Below, in pieces: positions 32,201 to 41,878 of a stretch of 64,000 bases of DNA. The stretch is taken from assembly GCA_950097015.1 (NCBI GenBank), contig CATNEN010000038.1, positions 17,184,001-17,248,000 on the forward strand, in the 5' to 3' direction. The position numbers and the translations under genes were made by a program. The notes beneath the pieces were generated by a model. It had not been told where the DNA came from. It worked only from the letters and a program-made list of their open reading frames with translations, and searched no databases. The stretch's first letter is position 1; every line of letters starts with the position of its first letter. The stretch comes from Macrostomum hystrix. Lineage: Eukaryota; Platyhelminthes; Macrostomidae.

Positions 32201-34528
32201 AGTGTGCCGTTTCCAAGGTTAGTTGATGTGCCATTTCCAATGTTAATCTGGGTATTTCCAAGATTAGTCAGTGTGCCGTTTCCAAGATTAGTCAGTGTGC
32301 CGTTTCCAAGGTTAGTTGATGTGCCATTTCCAAGATTAATCTGGGTATTTCCAAGATTAGTCAGTGTGCCGTTTCCAAGGTTAGTTGATGTGCCGTTTCC
32401 AATGTTAATCTGGGTATTTCCAAGATTAGTCAGTGTGCCATTTCCAAGGTTAGTTGATGTGCCATTTCCAAGATTAATCTGGGTATTTCCAAGATTAGTC
32501 AGTGTGCCGTTTCCAAGATTAGTCAGTGTGCCGTTTCCAAGGTTAGTTGATGTGCCATTTCCAAGATTAATCTGGGTATTTCCAAGGTTAGTCAGTGTAC
32601 CGTTTCCAAGGTTAGTTGATGTGCCGTTTCCAAGGTTAGTTGATGTGCCGTTTCCAAGGTTAGTTGATGTGCCATTTCCAAGATTAATCTGGGTATTTCC
32701 AAGATTAGTCAGTGTGCCGTTTCCAAGGTTAGTTGATGTGCCGTTTCCAAGGTTAATCTGGGTATTTCCAAGATTAGTCAGTGTGCCATTTCCAAGGTTA
32801 GTTGATGTGCCATTTCCAATGTTAATCTGGGTATTTCCAAGATTAGTCAGTGTGCCATTTCCAAGGTTAGTCAGTGTGCCATTTCCAATGTTAATCTGGG
32901 TATTTCCAAGATTAGTCAGTGTGCCATTTCCAAGGTTAGTCAGTGTGCCATTTCCAATATTAATCTGGGTATTTCCAAGATTAGTCAGGGTGCCATTTCC
33001 AAGGTTAGTCGCGTGCCCTATTTAATGTTGAAGTGTCATTTTAACGTTTAGTACGGACCATTTATTTCAATTTTGTGTCGTGTCTGTGGCGTTAAAGTGT
33101 GCCATTTTCCAAGTTCGGTATGTCTAGAAAGCACTTGCACTCTCAATTAATATTCAAACTATTTCCACATGTCATTAAACGTTGATATTTCCTGTGTTTT
33201 TAATGATATTTTATAAACACATCCGCACCAACAAAAATTTATGCACCCCTCCCTACATAAAAAAGGCTTGAAGAGGATTGGAATGAAAATATTTTTATTT
33301 AGCATAATGTTGTTAAGAAAGCCTATTTTATGAGGCTAAGAAACACAGCTATTTAACAACGATTTGTGATTGCATATACTCGTATATATATACCTTGTGG
33401 CTTATTACTTAAGAAGCAGGTTTTAACTGAAAACGCTGTGTTTTAATTCCGAGAATCTACATAAGTTATTAACAATGGTAGATCGTCTAAGCTACTTTTC
33501 GTAAGTTCTATAAGTGTAAATTACTTTAAGTTTAAGCTTTTTTCGATTTTTCACATTTCATATAATTCCTTATCAGTACAACAGTCATGGCACAATTTTC
33601 TCATTTTTCCCCTGTTGCATTTTTGTCTCACGCCGTGTCTCATCTCTCCATTTTCTCATCTCTTCATGTCTAATCTCGTGTCTCATCTCTCCCCTGTTTC
33701 ATCTAGGGTCTCATCTCTCCCCTGTCTCATCTAGGGTCTCATCTCTCCCCTGTCTCATCTCTCCCCTGTCTCATCTCTACCCTGCCTCATCTAGTGTCTC
33801 ATCTCTCCCTTGTCTTATCTAGTGTCTTATCTCTCCCCTTGTCTAATCTAGGGTCTCATCTCTCCCCTGTCTCATCTCTCCCCTGTCTCATTTAGCGTCT
33901 CATCTCTCCCCTGTCTTTGTATACAGGGAGATGTCTGTATAGAGCCGCCTCAATTGTTTCTCTCATCTCTCCCGGGCGCTGTGAAATTTCTCTAATGATT
34001 GACAAATAAAACAAAGGATTTTTCATTCTCTAGGTTGTTCGACTGCGCTCACTACTGTACAAATTCAACGCGTGCTCTAGTTCCTCTACTGCAGCCAGTG
34101 AGGCCGTCAGTTCGATTCCCGATTCGAATTCGTCACAATGGCCGATTCCGTCGGATCCAGTCAGTCGTCAGTTCCTTCTCGACCTGCTGCGTCAGCCGGA
34201 GGTTCCAGTTGTTGGCGCCTCTCGGGGCCCGATCGGCAGCGCTCTGCAGAGAATGTTTCTTGAAAGTCACACCTCGGCTACAGCTGCGGCGGCGGCTGCG
34301 GCGGCAGCGGCGGCGGCTGTCTCATCCGATGTCGTCCTCAATGAAGCTTCAACAGCGTCTGGGGCAACCAGATTCCCACCCTATACAGCCAAAGAGATGC
34401 TGCTGCGCTGCGTGGCGCCCAGGCCCGGACCGGGCTCCAGGCCCACACCGCAGAGACTGTACTGCGTACTGGCCAAGGACGACTATCGATTTGCTGGGGC
34501 GTTTACTGAAGACACGACATTTCTCTAA
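23256..34528 (+). CDS. RAB3GAP1: Rab3 GTPase-activating protein catalytic subunit, 8 exons, 1108 residues
   Basis: Exons: 23256-23642, 24465-24809, 25191-25834, 26668-26843, 29402-29777, 30469-30928, 31583-32026, 34034-34528. Phases agree throughout and the sum is 1109 codons with stop. Family blocks in order: VFEITDFTSATDWEQFLSEL (N-terminus), VRYMDCEFRLTHHC, RWFGLKELIVV, GACEEPISELQLA, DLDPLHAPVW, HAVAHLWQEVVLELRYRWEN, SDEEFFECEEE, PMTEDSLEEHTELLTRLGTD, RARMQSSSLLSDMQAFK, NPGCCLEDFVRWHSPRDY, PARLQRRLFDDTKEVEKIL and C-terminal RLYCVLAKDDYRFAGAF. The human protein (about 980 residues) with RAB3GAP2 acts on Rab3 as GAP and on Rab18 as exchange factor. Extra length comes from Gln, Gly and Ala runs. 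The acceptor of exon 6 (ATATGAAG|G) lacks a pyrimidine tract and was chosen by phase and similarity. Introns hold minisatellites, two SINE families, a Tc1 and a MITE. Confidence 0.95.
23951..24310 (+). mobile_element. SINE family B, full-length-looking copy
   Basis: The best copy in the window: tRNA head GGTGAGGCAGAGTGGTCTAA (box A) and GAGCTCGATTCCGCGGCGAG (box B), body to CCTGTGTGAGCGTGTGCC, and 3' part GTGGGTCTAGTGTCACC then CCCGCAGCCCTCCTGCAATT. RAB3GAP1 intron 1. Confidence 0.92.
24945..25175. repeat. Degenerate tandem repeat, ~34-bp unit
   Basis: Diverged copies of ATGTCCAGATTAACACGTGA plus TAAACAGTTTA in RAB3GAP1 intron 2. A weaker related pattern (CACCTGTTAAACA) is seen at 45970-46130. 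Confidence 0.75.
25868..26525. repeat. Minisatellite, 42-bp unit, about 15 copies
   Basis: Unit contains TTTATGTCAGATTTTGTATG and CAGAAGTTTACTGTCAGATT. 42 bp is a multiple of 3, giving a stop-free reading frame of 14-residue repeats. Every unit holds three TGTCAG acceptor-like words. It occupies RAB3GAP1 intron 3. Confidence 0.95.
26917..28332 (-). mobile_element. Tc1-type transposon, nearly complete but inactivated
   Basis: TIRs ACTCAGCAACAGTCAAAAGT (continuing to TCCACCC) are inverted at both ends and flanked by TA (26915-26916, 28333-28334). 1416 bp, normal for Tc1. Contains a transposase gene on the minus strand. Inserted in RAB3GAP1 intron 4, antisense to the host gene. Confidence 0.94.
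27107..28132 (-). pseudogene. Tc1-family transposase, one nonsense codon and altered catalytic triad
   Basis: N-terminal part (28132 down to 27821) has the paired-type helix-turn-helix: SISEVARRFGRARAAIRKLL. A single in-frame TGA at 27821-27823 separates it from the rest, which is in the same frame. The DDE part has the first Asp in VVFTDESRF and the second in LQDDNAPPHRA, but the third block reads SPDMNPIGHVWD where the family has NPIEHVWD, so the catalytic Glu is Gly. Both lesions indicate loss of activity. Confidence 0.92.
28448..29175 (-). mobile_element. SINE family B copy, split by a 417-bp MITE
   Basis: Body 28448-28697 (reverse: ACCCGCAGCCAGCAAGGAGG ... CCTCACGGAATCGAGATC) and head 29115-29175 (TCAGGAACCTTGGTGCCAGA ... 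CTCTGCCACTCGCC) are contiguous in other copies; here they are separated by 28698-29114. Confidence 0.9.
28698..29114. mobile_element. Unclassified MITE-like element, 2-bp TSD, copy 1
   Basis: Begins CCCGCTAAAAAAGGGATGTT and ends CACCCGAATGTTTTACAGGG. Flanked by TC on both sides (28696-28697, 29115-29116), reconstructing an intact SINE if removed. The imperfect inverted ends (CCCGCTAAA / CCCTGTAAA) are compatible with a DNA transposon. A second copy with about a dozen differences is at 62702-63120. Internally it repeats GGGTGATTCC and its complement several times. No ORF of note. Confidence 0.88.
29828..30081 (-). mobile_element. SINE family B, head-truncated
   Basis: From the 3' end (ATTGCAGGAGGGCTGCGGGC) through GACACTAGACCCGCAGCCAG to CACGACAAGCCCCCAAGCC; the tRNA head is missing and ATT repeats follow. 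RAB3GAP1 intron 5. Confidence 0.88.
30095..30362 (-). mobile_element. SINE family A, reverse orientation
   Basis: ACACCTGCCCTAATTGGGTG ... GTCCATGGACTGGGGGAATT ... CCGACCTTCAAGTCGTC; preceded by an ATT tract, the SINE 3' tail. Diverged tRNA head. Directly abuts the SINE-B copy. Confidence 0.85.
30985..31545. repeat. Minisatellite, 27-bp unit, about 21 copies
   Basis: Unit core TTCATTCACTCCATCAACTG followed by GTCACTC. Variants CTATT and CCAAGA/CCAACA occur. It occupies RAB3GAP1 intron 6 almost fully; the first copies touch the 3' side of the exon at 30930-30970. Confidence 0.96.
32042..33010. repeat. Minisatellite, mixed 24-bp and 21-bp units, stop-free
   Basis: Two unit types, TTTCCAAGGTTAGTCAGTGT(GCCG) and TTTCCAAGATTAATCTGGGT(A), about 42 in all. 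Both lengths are multiples of 3 and the array is in frame with RAB3GAP1 exon 7, so reading continues for over 320 codons into the intron. Each 24-bp unit contains AAG|GTTAGT, a strong 5' splice-site match. The true donor is judged to be CAG|GTATGT at 32027, because exon 8 similarity to the family resumes at 34034. Confidence 0.95.
33011..34033. repeat. Rest of RAB3GAP1 intron 7, with the CTCATCTCTCCC minisatellite at 33635-33965
   Basis: 33011-33630 is AT-rich and featureless. At 33635-33965 lie about 18 copies of CTCATCTCTCCCCTGT alternating with CTCATCTAGGGT, another variant of the 16-bp family seen at 1, 10690 and 37130. No MITE ends were recognised around this array. Confidence 0.85.
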
Positions 34529-34603
34529 TCGTGTTTTAGAGTCGAAGTTTTCGTATTAAAGTTAGATTTTTAATTGCGTAAGCATCACACTACTAGAAGT
34601 AGA

Positions 34604-34609
34604 AATAAA
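34604..34609 (+). terminator. Poly(A) signal AATAAA of RAB3GAP1
   Basis: GAAATAAAAGC 75 nt after the TAA stop; best-placed signal downstream of the gene. Confidence 0.6.
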
Positions 34610-34729
34610 AGCATTCTAGTACACAGGCCTCACTCATCAATTAAAAATAAGTACATTTTAGTGGAAATATGCCTTAGACACCTCTAATGGTAATAGTGAA
34701 AGCAATTTACTTAGGAAATAAACTTTTGA

Positions 34730-34995
34730 TTACACCTGCCCCAATTAATCCATATTAGCAGCCGATAGTACAGCCGAAGCAATTGCGCGTCACATTTGAA
34801 GGCTGCGTACGGCTGTTCAGTCCATGGACTGGGAGGACACCACACCCACCCTCAATTACCTTAACAGCTGGGTGAACTAAAGCAATGCAGTGTTAAGTGT
34901 CTTGCTAAAAGACACAAATTGTTCCAGTGGAGTCAAGAATCGAACCCCCGACCTTCAAGTCATGAGTCAGACGCTCTAACCACTCGGCTAGAATT
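34730..34995 (-). mobile_element. SINE family A, reverse orientation
   Basis: ACACCTGCCCCAATTAATCC ... TCAGTCCATGGACTGGGAGG ... GAATCGAACCCCCGACCTTC ... CTCTAACCACTCGGCTAG. Well-preserved box B (GGTTCGATTC on the minus strand). Confidence 0.9.
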
Positions 34996-35806
34996 TCAGT
35001 ACTACAAGTAGATATAAAGCCATTCTAGTGTTAAAAACTCACCATTGAGACTACTAATAGTAACAAAAGAAACATTTTAGTTAAAAATATGCCCAAAACA
35101 TCTCTAATGAGACGAATGAAAGCAATTTAGTTGGTAAAGGTTGATTATTCGACACTGCTGATAGTGACAAAAGATTTGTCTCTAATAATTAGTGTTATTA
35201 TATATTATTATATTATATTATAGCTGGTATTGAATCCGTTTTGTATATTTAATTTTTTTCCAATCGTTTATGCTTCCTATTCCTTATACTTGTTCGAGTG
35301 CTAGGTCAGTACTTGAGTGCAAATGGTATTGAGCTTTCGTTTATCTATTGTTACACTATATTAATTTATGGATGTAATTTGGTGGTTCTAGTGTAAGTTT
35401 TAATTATCGAATCCTGTGTTGTCAAAAACTCGTTGCTCGTTTATTGTTAGAATGGCTGTCCTGTACTGACATATTGACATTTGATCATTGAAATATTTTT
35501 CCTTTAATATGTACTATTCTGTGACTTCGTGATTATTTGTTGTCAATTAGATGTTATCGTTTAGTTTTACCATTAATAAATTGTGTTTTAAAAAACGCAA
35601 AACAAGCAATTTCTTTCATTTGTGTGGTGAAATATTTGGTATTACCTAAAACTTGCTACTGTTTTTTTCTTTTATATAATAAGTTGAATTAAAATATTTT
35701 ATCAATGTTTTTGAGCCAATCTTTCGTGACCAATTCCAGCTTCAAATCCTGATCAGTTCAACCGGTAACGATTTTTTTAACGTCAAGTTGAAACAAACTT
35801 AACTTC
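34996..35806. other. AT-rich intergenic region before TRAPPC3
   Basis: No ORF or tandem array. CAATTCCAG at about 35733-35741 is a candidate acceptor upstream of the TRAPPC3 ATG. Confidence 0.4.
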
Positions 35807-38283
35807 ATGTCTCGGCAATCGAATCGCACGGCGGATAACCGAAGAGTTGTAAGTTGTAACTTTTGTTTAATTTCGTTCAACTAGGGTCAAGATTTTCAGC
35901 AGATTCTAGGCTAGATTGTGAGCAGATTCTAGGCTAGATTTTGAGAAGATTCTAGGCTAGATTTTCAGCAGATTTTAGGGTAGATTGTGAGCAGATTCTA
36001 GGCTAGATTTTCAGCAGATTCTAGGCTAGATTTTCAGCAGATTCTAGGCTAGATTTTCAGCAGATCTTAGGGTAGATTGTGAGCAGATTCTAGGCTAGAT
36101 TTTGAGAAGATTCTAGGCTAGATTTTCAGCAGATTCTAGGCTAGATTCTGAGCAGATTCTAGGCTAGATTTTGAGAAGATTCTAGGCTAGATTTTCAGCA
36201 GATTCTAGGCTAGATTTTGAGCAGATTCTAGGCTACTTTTTCAGCAGATTCTAGGCTAGATTTTCAGCAGATTCTAGGCTAGATTTTCAGCAGATTCTAG
36301 GCTAGATTGTGAGCAGATTCTAGGCTAGATTTTGAGAAGATTCTAGGCTAGATTTTCAGCAGATTCTAGGCTAGATTTTCAGCATATTCTAGGCTAGATT
36401 TTCAGCAGATTTTAGGGTAGATTGTGAGCAGATTCTAGGCTAGATTTTGAGCAGATTCTAGGCTACTTTTTCAGCAGATTCTAGGCTAGATTTTCAGCAT
36501 ATTCTAGGCTAGATTTTCAGCAGATTTTAGGGTAGATTGTGAGCAGATTCTAGGCTAGATTTTCAGCAGATTCTAGGCTAGATTTTCAGCAGATTTTAGG
36601 GTAGATTTTCAGCAGATTCTAGGCTAGATTTTCAGCATATTCTAGGCTAGATTTTCAGCAGATTTTAGGGTAGATTGTGAGCAGATTCTAGGCTAGATTT
36701 TGAGCAGATTCTAGGCTAGATTTTGAGCAGATTCTAGGCTACTTTTTCAGCAGATTCTAGGCTACTTTTCAGCAGATTCTAGGCTGAACTTGTTCTTTTA
36801 GTCTCCATTTAGCCTAAATTTGCAACAATATTTGAAATTAAAAGCTTTCCTTACTTACATAATGAAACTTCAGAGCTCGGAATTATTAACTCTAACCTAC
36901 GGCGCATTCGTATCCCAGCTTCTGAAAGATTATGAGAGTGACGAGTCGGTTAACAAGCAGCTCGATACTATGTGAGTTTGTCGTCTAGGTTGCTGCTTTT
37001 TTTAGGGGAAGGGGGTAAACAGCGAAAAACACTATATCTAATGCAGGGATAGGCAAACTTATTTGCTGGCGGTCCAAAGAGAGAACCTAAAAGACGACAG
37101 CGGGCCGCATTGACTGTATAAATATGAGATAGGGGAGAGATGAGACACGGGAGAGATTAGACACGGGAGAGATAAGACAGGGGAGAGATTAGACACGGGA
37201 GAGATTAGACACGGGAGAGATAAGACAGGGGAGAGATTAGACACGGGAGAGATGAGACACGGGAGAGATAAGACACGGGAGAGATAAGACAGGGGAGAGA
37301 TTAGACACGGGAGAGATGAGACACGGGAGAGATAAGACACGGGAGAGATAAGACAGGGGAGAGATTAGACACGGGGGAGATAAGACAGGGGAGAGATTAG
37401 ACACGGGAGAGATAAGACAGGGGAGAGATTAGACACGGGAGAGATAAGACAGGGGAGAGATTAGACACGGGAGAGATAAGACAGGGGAGAGATTAGACAC
37501 AGGAGAGATAAGACGGGAGAGATTAGATACAGGAGAGATTAGACACGGGAGAGATAAGACACGGGAGAGATTAGACACGAGAGCGATGAGACACGATGAG
37601 ACACGGGAGAGATAAGACGGGAGAGATTAGATACAGGAGAGATTAGACACGGGAGAGATAAGACACGAGAGCGATGAGACACGATGAGACACGGGAGAGA
37701 TAAGACACGAGAGCGATGAGACACGGGAGAGATTAGACACGAGAGCGATGAGACACGGGAGAGATAAGACAGGGGAGAGATTAGACAAAGTCTCAACAAA
37801 TGATGTGTCATCGCCCGCAGCCCTCCTGCAATAATAATACTAATTATAATTATTATTATTATAACTATTATTATCGTTATTAATAGGGGCTACAATATCG
37901 GCGTGCGCATTGTCGAAGACTATTTAGCTCGCACCGGTGTTAGACGCTGCGGTGATCTGCGCGAAACGGCCGACAAAATTGTTAAAGAAGGCTTCAAGCA
38001 CTACCTTGGCGTGGCGCCCACCATTCAGGGCATGACTCACAACGAATTCTCCCTAGTATTGGACTCTAATCCTCTGACGGAGTTTGTTGAACTGCCACAG
38101 TCGCATGCTAATCTGCAATTCTCTAATATTATCTGCGGCGCATTGCGAGGCGCCTTAGAAGCTGTACACCTGCAGATTGAGGCTCAGTTTGTTCAAGACA
38201 CACTGCGCGGCGATCCGGCGACTGAGATTCGAGTCCGATTCGTTAAACGGATCGAAGAAACACTTCCACCTGGAGAGGACTGA
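35807..38283 (+). CDS. TRAPPC3: Trafficking protein particle complex subunit 3 (Bet3), 178 residues, 3 exons
   Basis: Exons 35807-35848 (MSRQSNRTADNRRV), 36874-36971 and 37887-38283 join in frame. Exon 2 encodes SSELLTLTYGAFVSQLLKDY; exon 3 has GYNIGVRIVEDYLARTG, RETADKIVKEGFKHYLG, NPLTEFVELP, ICGALRGALEA and QFVQDTLRGDPATEIRVRF. Length and order match human TRAPPC3 (180 residues), including its MSRQ N-terminus, which fixes the 14-codon first exon. Cys68, the position that is acylated in the channel of mammalian Bet3, is conserved. The protein is a core subunit of TRAPP tethering complexes at ER-Golgi membranes, exchange factors for Rab1. Intron 1 is a 23-bp minisatellite; intron 2 holds a hAT MITE relic with the 16-bp minisatellite. 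Confidence 0.95.
35888..36785. repeat. Minisatellite, 23-bp unit, about 39 copies
   Basis: Core CAGATTCTAGGCTAGATTTT with CAG, GAG or GTGAG linkers. Occupies TRAPPC3 intron 1 almost from donor to acceptor. Units carry TTCTAG|G acceptor-like words. Confidence 0.95.
37044..37800 (-). mobile_element. hAT MITE relic with expanded 16-bp minisatellite
   Basis: 37044 CAGGGATAGGCAAACTTATT and about 95 bp further inside match the reverse complement of the right end of the MITE at 10607-11822 almost base for base (GCTGGCGG, AAAGACGACAGCGGGCCGCA, TTGACTGTATAAATATGAGA). It then enters about 660 bp of GGGAGAGATTAGACAC repeats. The other TIR is not found; the array ends at 37790 against a SINE-B tail (CCCGCAGCCCTCCTGCAATA, 37815-37834). 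In TRAPPC3 intron 2. Confidence 0.88.
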
Positions 38284-38409
38284 GCTGTCACTCATTCTGA
38301 CTAGTTCTTTTATTAGAAAAATTTGTTTTCTGAGTACTCAATTATTTAGTCCTTAACTATCTATCTAGGTTTGATTACTGAATGAATGTTAATTAGTGTT
38401 CCTCCATCG

Positions 38410-39235
38410 TTTATTTGATTCCCTGCTCTGCACCCTTCATTCCCTGCTCTGTACCCTTCATTCCCTGCTCTAAACCCTTCATTCCCTGCTCTACACCATT
38501 CATTCCCTGCTCTAAACCCTTCATTCCCTGCTCTACACCATTCATTCCCTGCTCTGTACCATTCATTCCCTGCTCTACACCATTCATTCCCTGCTCTGTA
38601 CCATTCATTCCCTGCTCTACACCATTCATTCCCTACTCTACACCCTTCATTCCCTGCTCTGTACCCTTCATTCCCTGCTATAAACCCTTATTACCTGCTC
38701 TGTACCCTTCATTCCCTGCTCTAAACCCTTATTACCTGCTCTGTACCCTTCATTCCCTGCTATAAACCCTTATTACCTGCTCTGTACCCTTCATTCCCTG
38801 CTATAAACCCTTATTGCCTGCTCTGTACCCTTCATTCCCTGCTATAAACCCTTATTGCCTGCTCTGTACCCTTCATTCCCTGCTCTAAACCCTTCATTCC
38901 CTGCTCTACACCATTCATTCCCTGCTCTGTACCCTTCATTCCCTGCTCTGTACCCTTCATTCCCTGCTCTAAACCCTTCATTCCCTGCTCTGTACCCTTC
39001 ATTCCCTGCTCTAAACCCTTCATTCCCTGCTCTACACCATTCATTCCCTGCTCTGTACCCTTCATTCCCTGCTCTGTACCCTTCATTCCCTGCTCTGTAC
39101 CCTTCATTCCCTGCTCTGTACCCTTCATTCCCTGCTCTGTACCCTTCATTCCCTGCTCTGTACCCTTCATTCCCTGCTCTACACCATTCATTCCCTGCTC
39201 TTCAACCTTTAATGCTGACACTACAACCCTTACAT
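38410..39235. repeat. Minisatellite, 21-bp unit, about 39 copies
   Basis: TTCATTCCCTGCTCTGTACC(C) with CTAAACCC, CTACACCA and TTATTACC variants. 21 bp is a multiple of 3, giving stop-free heptapeptide frames on both strands, which are not genes. It follows the TRAPPC3 stop by about 130 nt and is probably in its 3' UTR or downstream flank. Confidence 0.96.
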
Positions 39236-40033
39236 TAAGACTAGTTCCGTACGTTATGACTAGTTATAAGTTAATTCCCATATTTTTATTTACGAATCAG
39301 TCTTTGTCGTATTTTTAGTCTTAAAATTCATTTTACTTTATTTTGTTTAAGCTTTTCGCTTCTGTAATAAAAATGTGCATAATATGATATTAAAATTGTA
39401 TTTCCTTGGCTGTATGAATGTGAATTACTAATGATAAAGCAAGGATTGGGAATGATTTGAAACGACTAACTTTTATCTTTTTTGCCACTAAATGTTAATT
39501 ATTCTAAATCGATTTTAACATCTTAACATTATAGAGAGACTGTAATATGACTACATTGTTTATGCATAGTACTCGTAGTATTCTGTTTTGGCACACAATT
39601 AGATTTGCATGCCCATTTGAACTAACGCGATAATCTATCTAATCGATAATTTTTCCACTTTTTACGAGTTTCGCTATATTTCTTTGTCCTAATACCGGAA
39701 GTTAACTATTAATGTATATTAGAGATAATTAACTATATATTATAGCTGTTTTGAGTTACCAATAGGTACAAATGTGTAATTACGGCACTAAAAATAGGTG
39801 TCTGTGCTTTAAAATACAAAATGTAATAAATATGTTTCGCGTTTTTTAATACCTGTTTGCTCTTAAGTTTATTATTTTTTCGTTTTCAATCTTAGTAAAC
39901 TACTAGTGAACTTGCGCACGTTAAAAATGAAGGATATAAATATTAAACTCTCATTTCAGAAAGCGACTCTCAATTAATCGGACTGATTTATAAATCACAA
40001 ACTTATTATTAAATTAGCCACGCAATAAATAAC
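39236..40033. other. AT-rich intergenic; SPPL2 5' side
   Basis: AATAAA near 39367 could serve TRAPPC3. CTCTCATTTCAG ends at 39959, 74 nt upstream of the SPPL2 ATG, and is an acceptor for a 5' UTR exon or spliced leader. Confidence 0.4.
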
Positions 40034-41878
40034 ATGCTGCGTCAGATCACCTGTTTGGCGCTACTGTTTCCGCTAATTCTACTAGAAGCCGGTGTTGCCA
40101 ATGCCAGCTCTGTAGATTATCGATTTGGCCCTGGCATTGCCTACCTACGGGTCGGCTCGTCGTCTGGCTCAGCCTATGAGAACTATTGCGCCTACACCGA
40201 CCCTAGGACGGCTTACAATCTTAGCAGCAGCTACAATGCAGCTGATAGCAAGCCGATAATTGACGCCTATCCGAATGACGGCTGCACCAAAACCAACTCC
40301 AGCTACAAGGATAGCGTAGTGATTTTTGCTAGAGGTCGTTGTAACTACGTCGATAAATCGATCAATGCCTTCGAACAGGGCGCTGTCGGATTAATTGTGG
40401 TTTCGTCGGAGAGTTACGAATCTTACTTGGCGGCGGTATCACCGAAACTTCCAAAGACATTCCAAACTATGTTGGTCTCGAAGGTGGCATATCAGTCATT
40501 TAAATCGCAGTTTACATCTACTCCGGGTGCCAGGGCCACCCTTTATCGTCCGAACGACGATGGTAACAAGTCTAAGCAGTACATGTTTCTTTTCTTGTAT
40601 GCCATCGCCTTGGTAACGATGGTAATGTCGTGCGTAGCAGCCGCAACAGCTCTCAAAGAACTCTTACTGACTAGAGCCACGCTGTCTTCAAATAGCAGTT
40701 ATAATTCGGAGCATGATCCGGAAACTGCATCCATGTCCTGGTGGCAGACAGCGATTTATATCCTAATTCTGATTGCCATTCCCGTCACTATATTGCTTCT
40801 GCTGAACTTTGCTTACGACTACTTTGTGTGGGTAATGCTAGTTCTATATGGCTATTCGGTGGCTAGCAGTCTTGTGTACTATGCTAACAGGATCTACCTA
40901 TCCTACGTCGAAGCCAAACGACAAACCGGACCGAGGCCTTGGTTGGCAACCACTGTGGAGTGGAATCTGGGCAAATGCTGCGGCAAGATCTCCTTCACTT
41001 ATTTTGAATTTTTCGCCTACCCTGTAGGCCTGGCTGTTGCCATTTTTTGGTTCGTTTACCGCAACTCTCACTGGGCCTTCATCCTGACCAACATGCTGAA
41101 TGTTGTACTAGTGATGCGCGTCATTGAGTCACTTGTCTTGGCTCTGCGCATCAAACTTGTCACTATTCTTCTTATTTGCTTCCTAGTGTATGACGTCTTC
41201 TTTGTGTTCATCACTCCCCTGTTCTCTGGCAGCAGTCCGACTCCGACTGACTCGTCGCCAACGCCTACTCCTACGATTAGTCGAGTCAAGCGCGACACAG
41301 TTATGGACTATTATATTGAGCGAGGCGGCTCCATCATGGAGCGAGTAGCTCTGGGTACTGCTGGCCTCTCTGGTGAAATTATCCCCATTGTGTTCAAGGT
41401 CATGCCTTATCCGCCATTAGAATCCATCAGCACCTGCGTGCTACCTTACTCTATTCTTGGCCTTGGCGATGTCATCCTGCCAGCTATTCTTATCGGGTTG
41501 AATTTGTTCTTCGACCTAGCCTGGTCCAATCGTTGTTGGCCTTACTTTATGTCGTCTATGATTGGCTACATAGCTGGACTAGGCGCCTGCGCCGGTGTTC
41601 TATTCGCCACTGGCAAAGGCCAGCCGGCATTGCTCTACATTGTGCCACTGATCCTCATCGCATCGTATTTGTGCTCCGCTATTAAACACGAACTAAAGGT
41701 ATACTTTAATACGGCACTGCCGGATGAGTATCAGGTGTGCAATCGATTGGAAATCGCTTCGGATAATAATCACGAACCGGAACAAAGCGTTGACATTCGG
41801 CCGTTCGAAAGTGGAATCGCTGGAGAACAGGCTGACTCTAATGAGACTCACATGAAGACGCCATTCGCTTCTAATTGA
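40034..41878 (+). CDS. Signal peptide peptidase-like 2 (intramembrane aspartyl protease), intronless
   Basis: 614 residues in one exon. A signal peptide (about 1-24) is followed by a luminal PA (protease-associated) domain with VVIFARGRCNYVDKSINAFE and AVGLIVVSSES, then a first membrane span (about 185-205) and eight further spans. The GxGD protease signature is complete: YD in FLVYDVFF (Tyr386-Asp387), GLGD in ILGLGDVILPA (catalytic Asp479) and PAL at 531-533. The N-terminal PA domain assigns it to SPPL2 rather than SPP or SPPL3; which of SPPL2A/B/C is not meaningful for an invertebrate. The family cleaves type II membrane-protein stubs in endosomes and lysosomes. A Pro/Thr-rich insert (SPTPTDSSPTPTPT) lies in the loop after Asp387. 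Lack of introns is unusual for SPPL2 and may mark a retrocopy, but the frame and all motifs are intact. Confidence 0.95.
   Translation: MLRQITCLALLFPLILLEAGVANASSVDYRFGPGIAYLRVGSSSGSAYENYCAYTDPRTAYNLSSSYNAADSKPIIDAYPNDGCTKTNSSYKDSVVIFARGRCNYVDKSINAFEQGAVGLIVVSSESYESYLAAVSPKLPKTFQTMLVSKVAYQSFKSQFTSTPGARATLYRPNDDGNKSKQYMFLFLYAIALVTMVMSCVAAATALKELLLTRATLSSNSSYNSEHDPETASMSWWQTAIYILILIAIPVTILLLLNFAYDYFVWVMLVLYGYSVASSLVYYANRIYLSYVEAKRQTGPRPWLATTVEWNLGKCCGKISFTYFEFFAYPVGLAVAIFWFVYRNSHWAFILTNMLNVVLVMRVIESLVLALRIKLVTILLICFLVYDVFFVFITPLFSGSSPTPTDSSPTPTPTISRVKRDTVMDYYIERGGSIMERVALGTAGLSGEIIPIVFKVMPYPPLESISTCVLPYSILGLGDVILPAILIGLNLFFDLAWSNRCWPYFMSSMIGYIAGLGACAGVLFATGKGQPALLYIVPLILIASYLCSAIKHELKVYFNTALPDEYQVCNRLEIASDNNHEPEQSVDIRPFESGIAGEQADSNETHMKTPFASN

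Noticed and set aside
38411-39238. Heptapeptide-repeat ORFs on both strands
   Set aside because: 21-bp unit without stops; no start context or domain.
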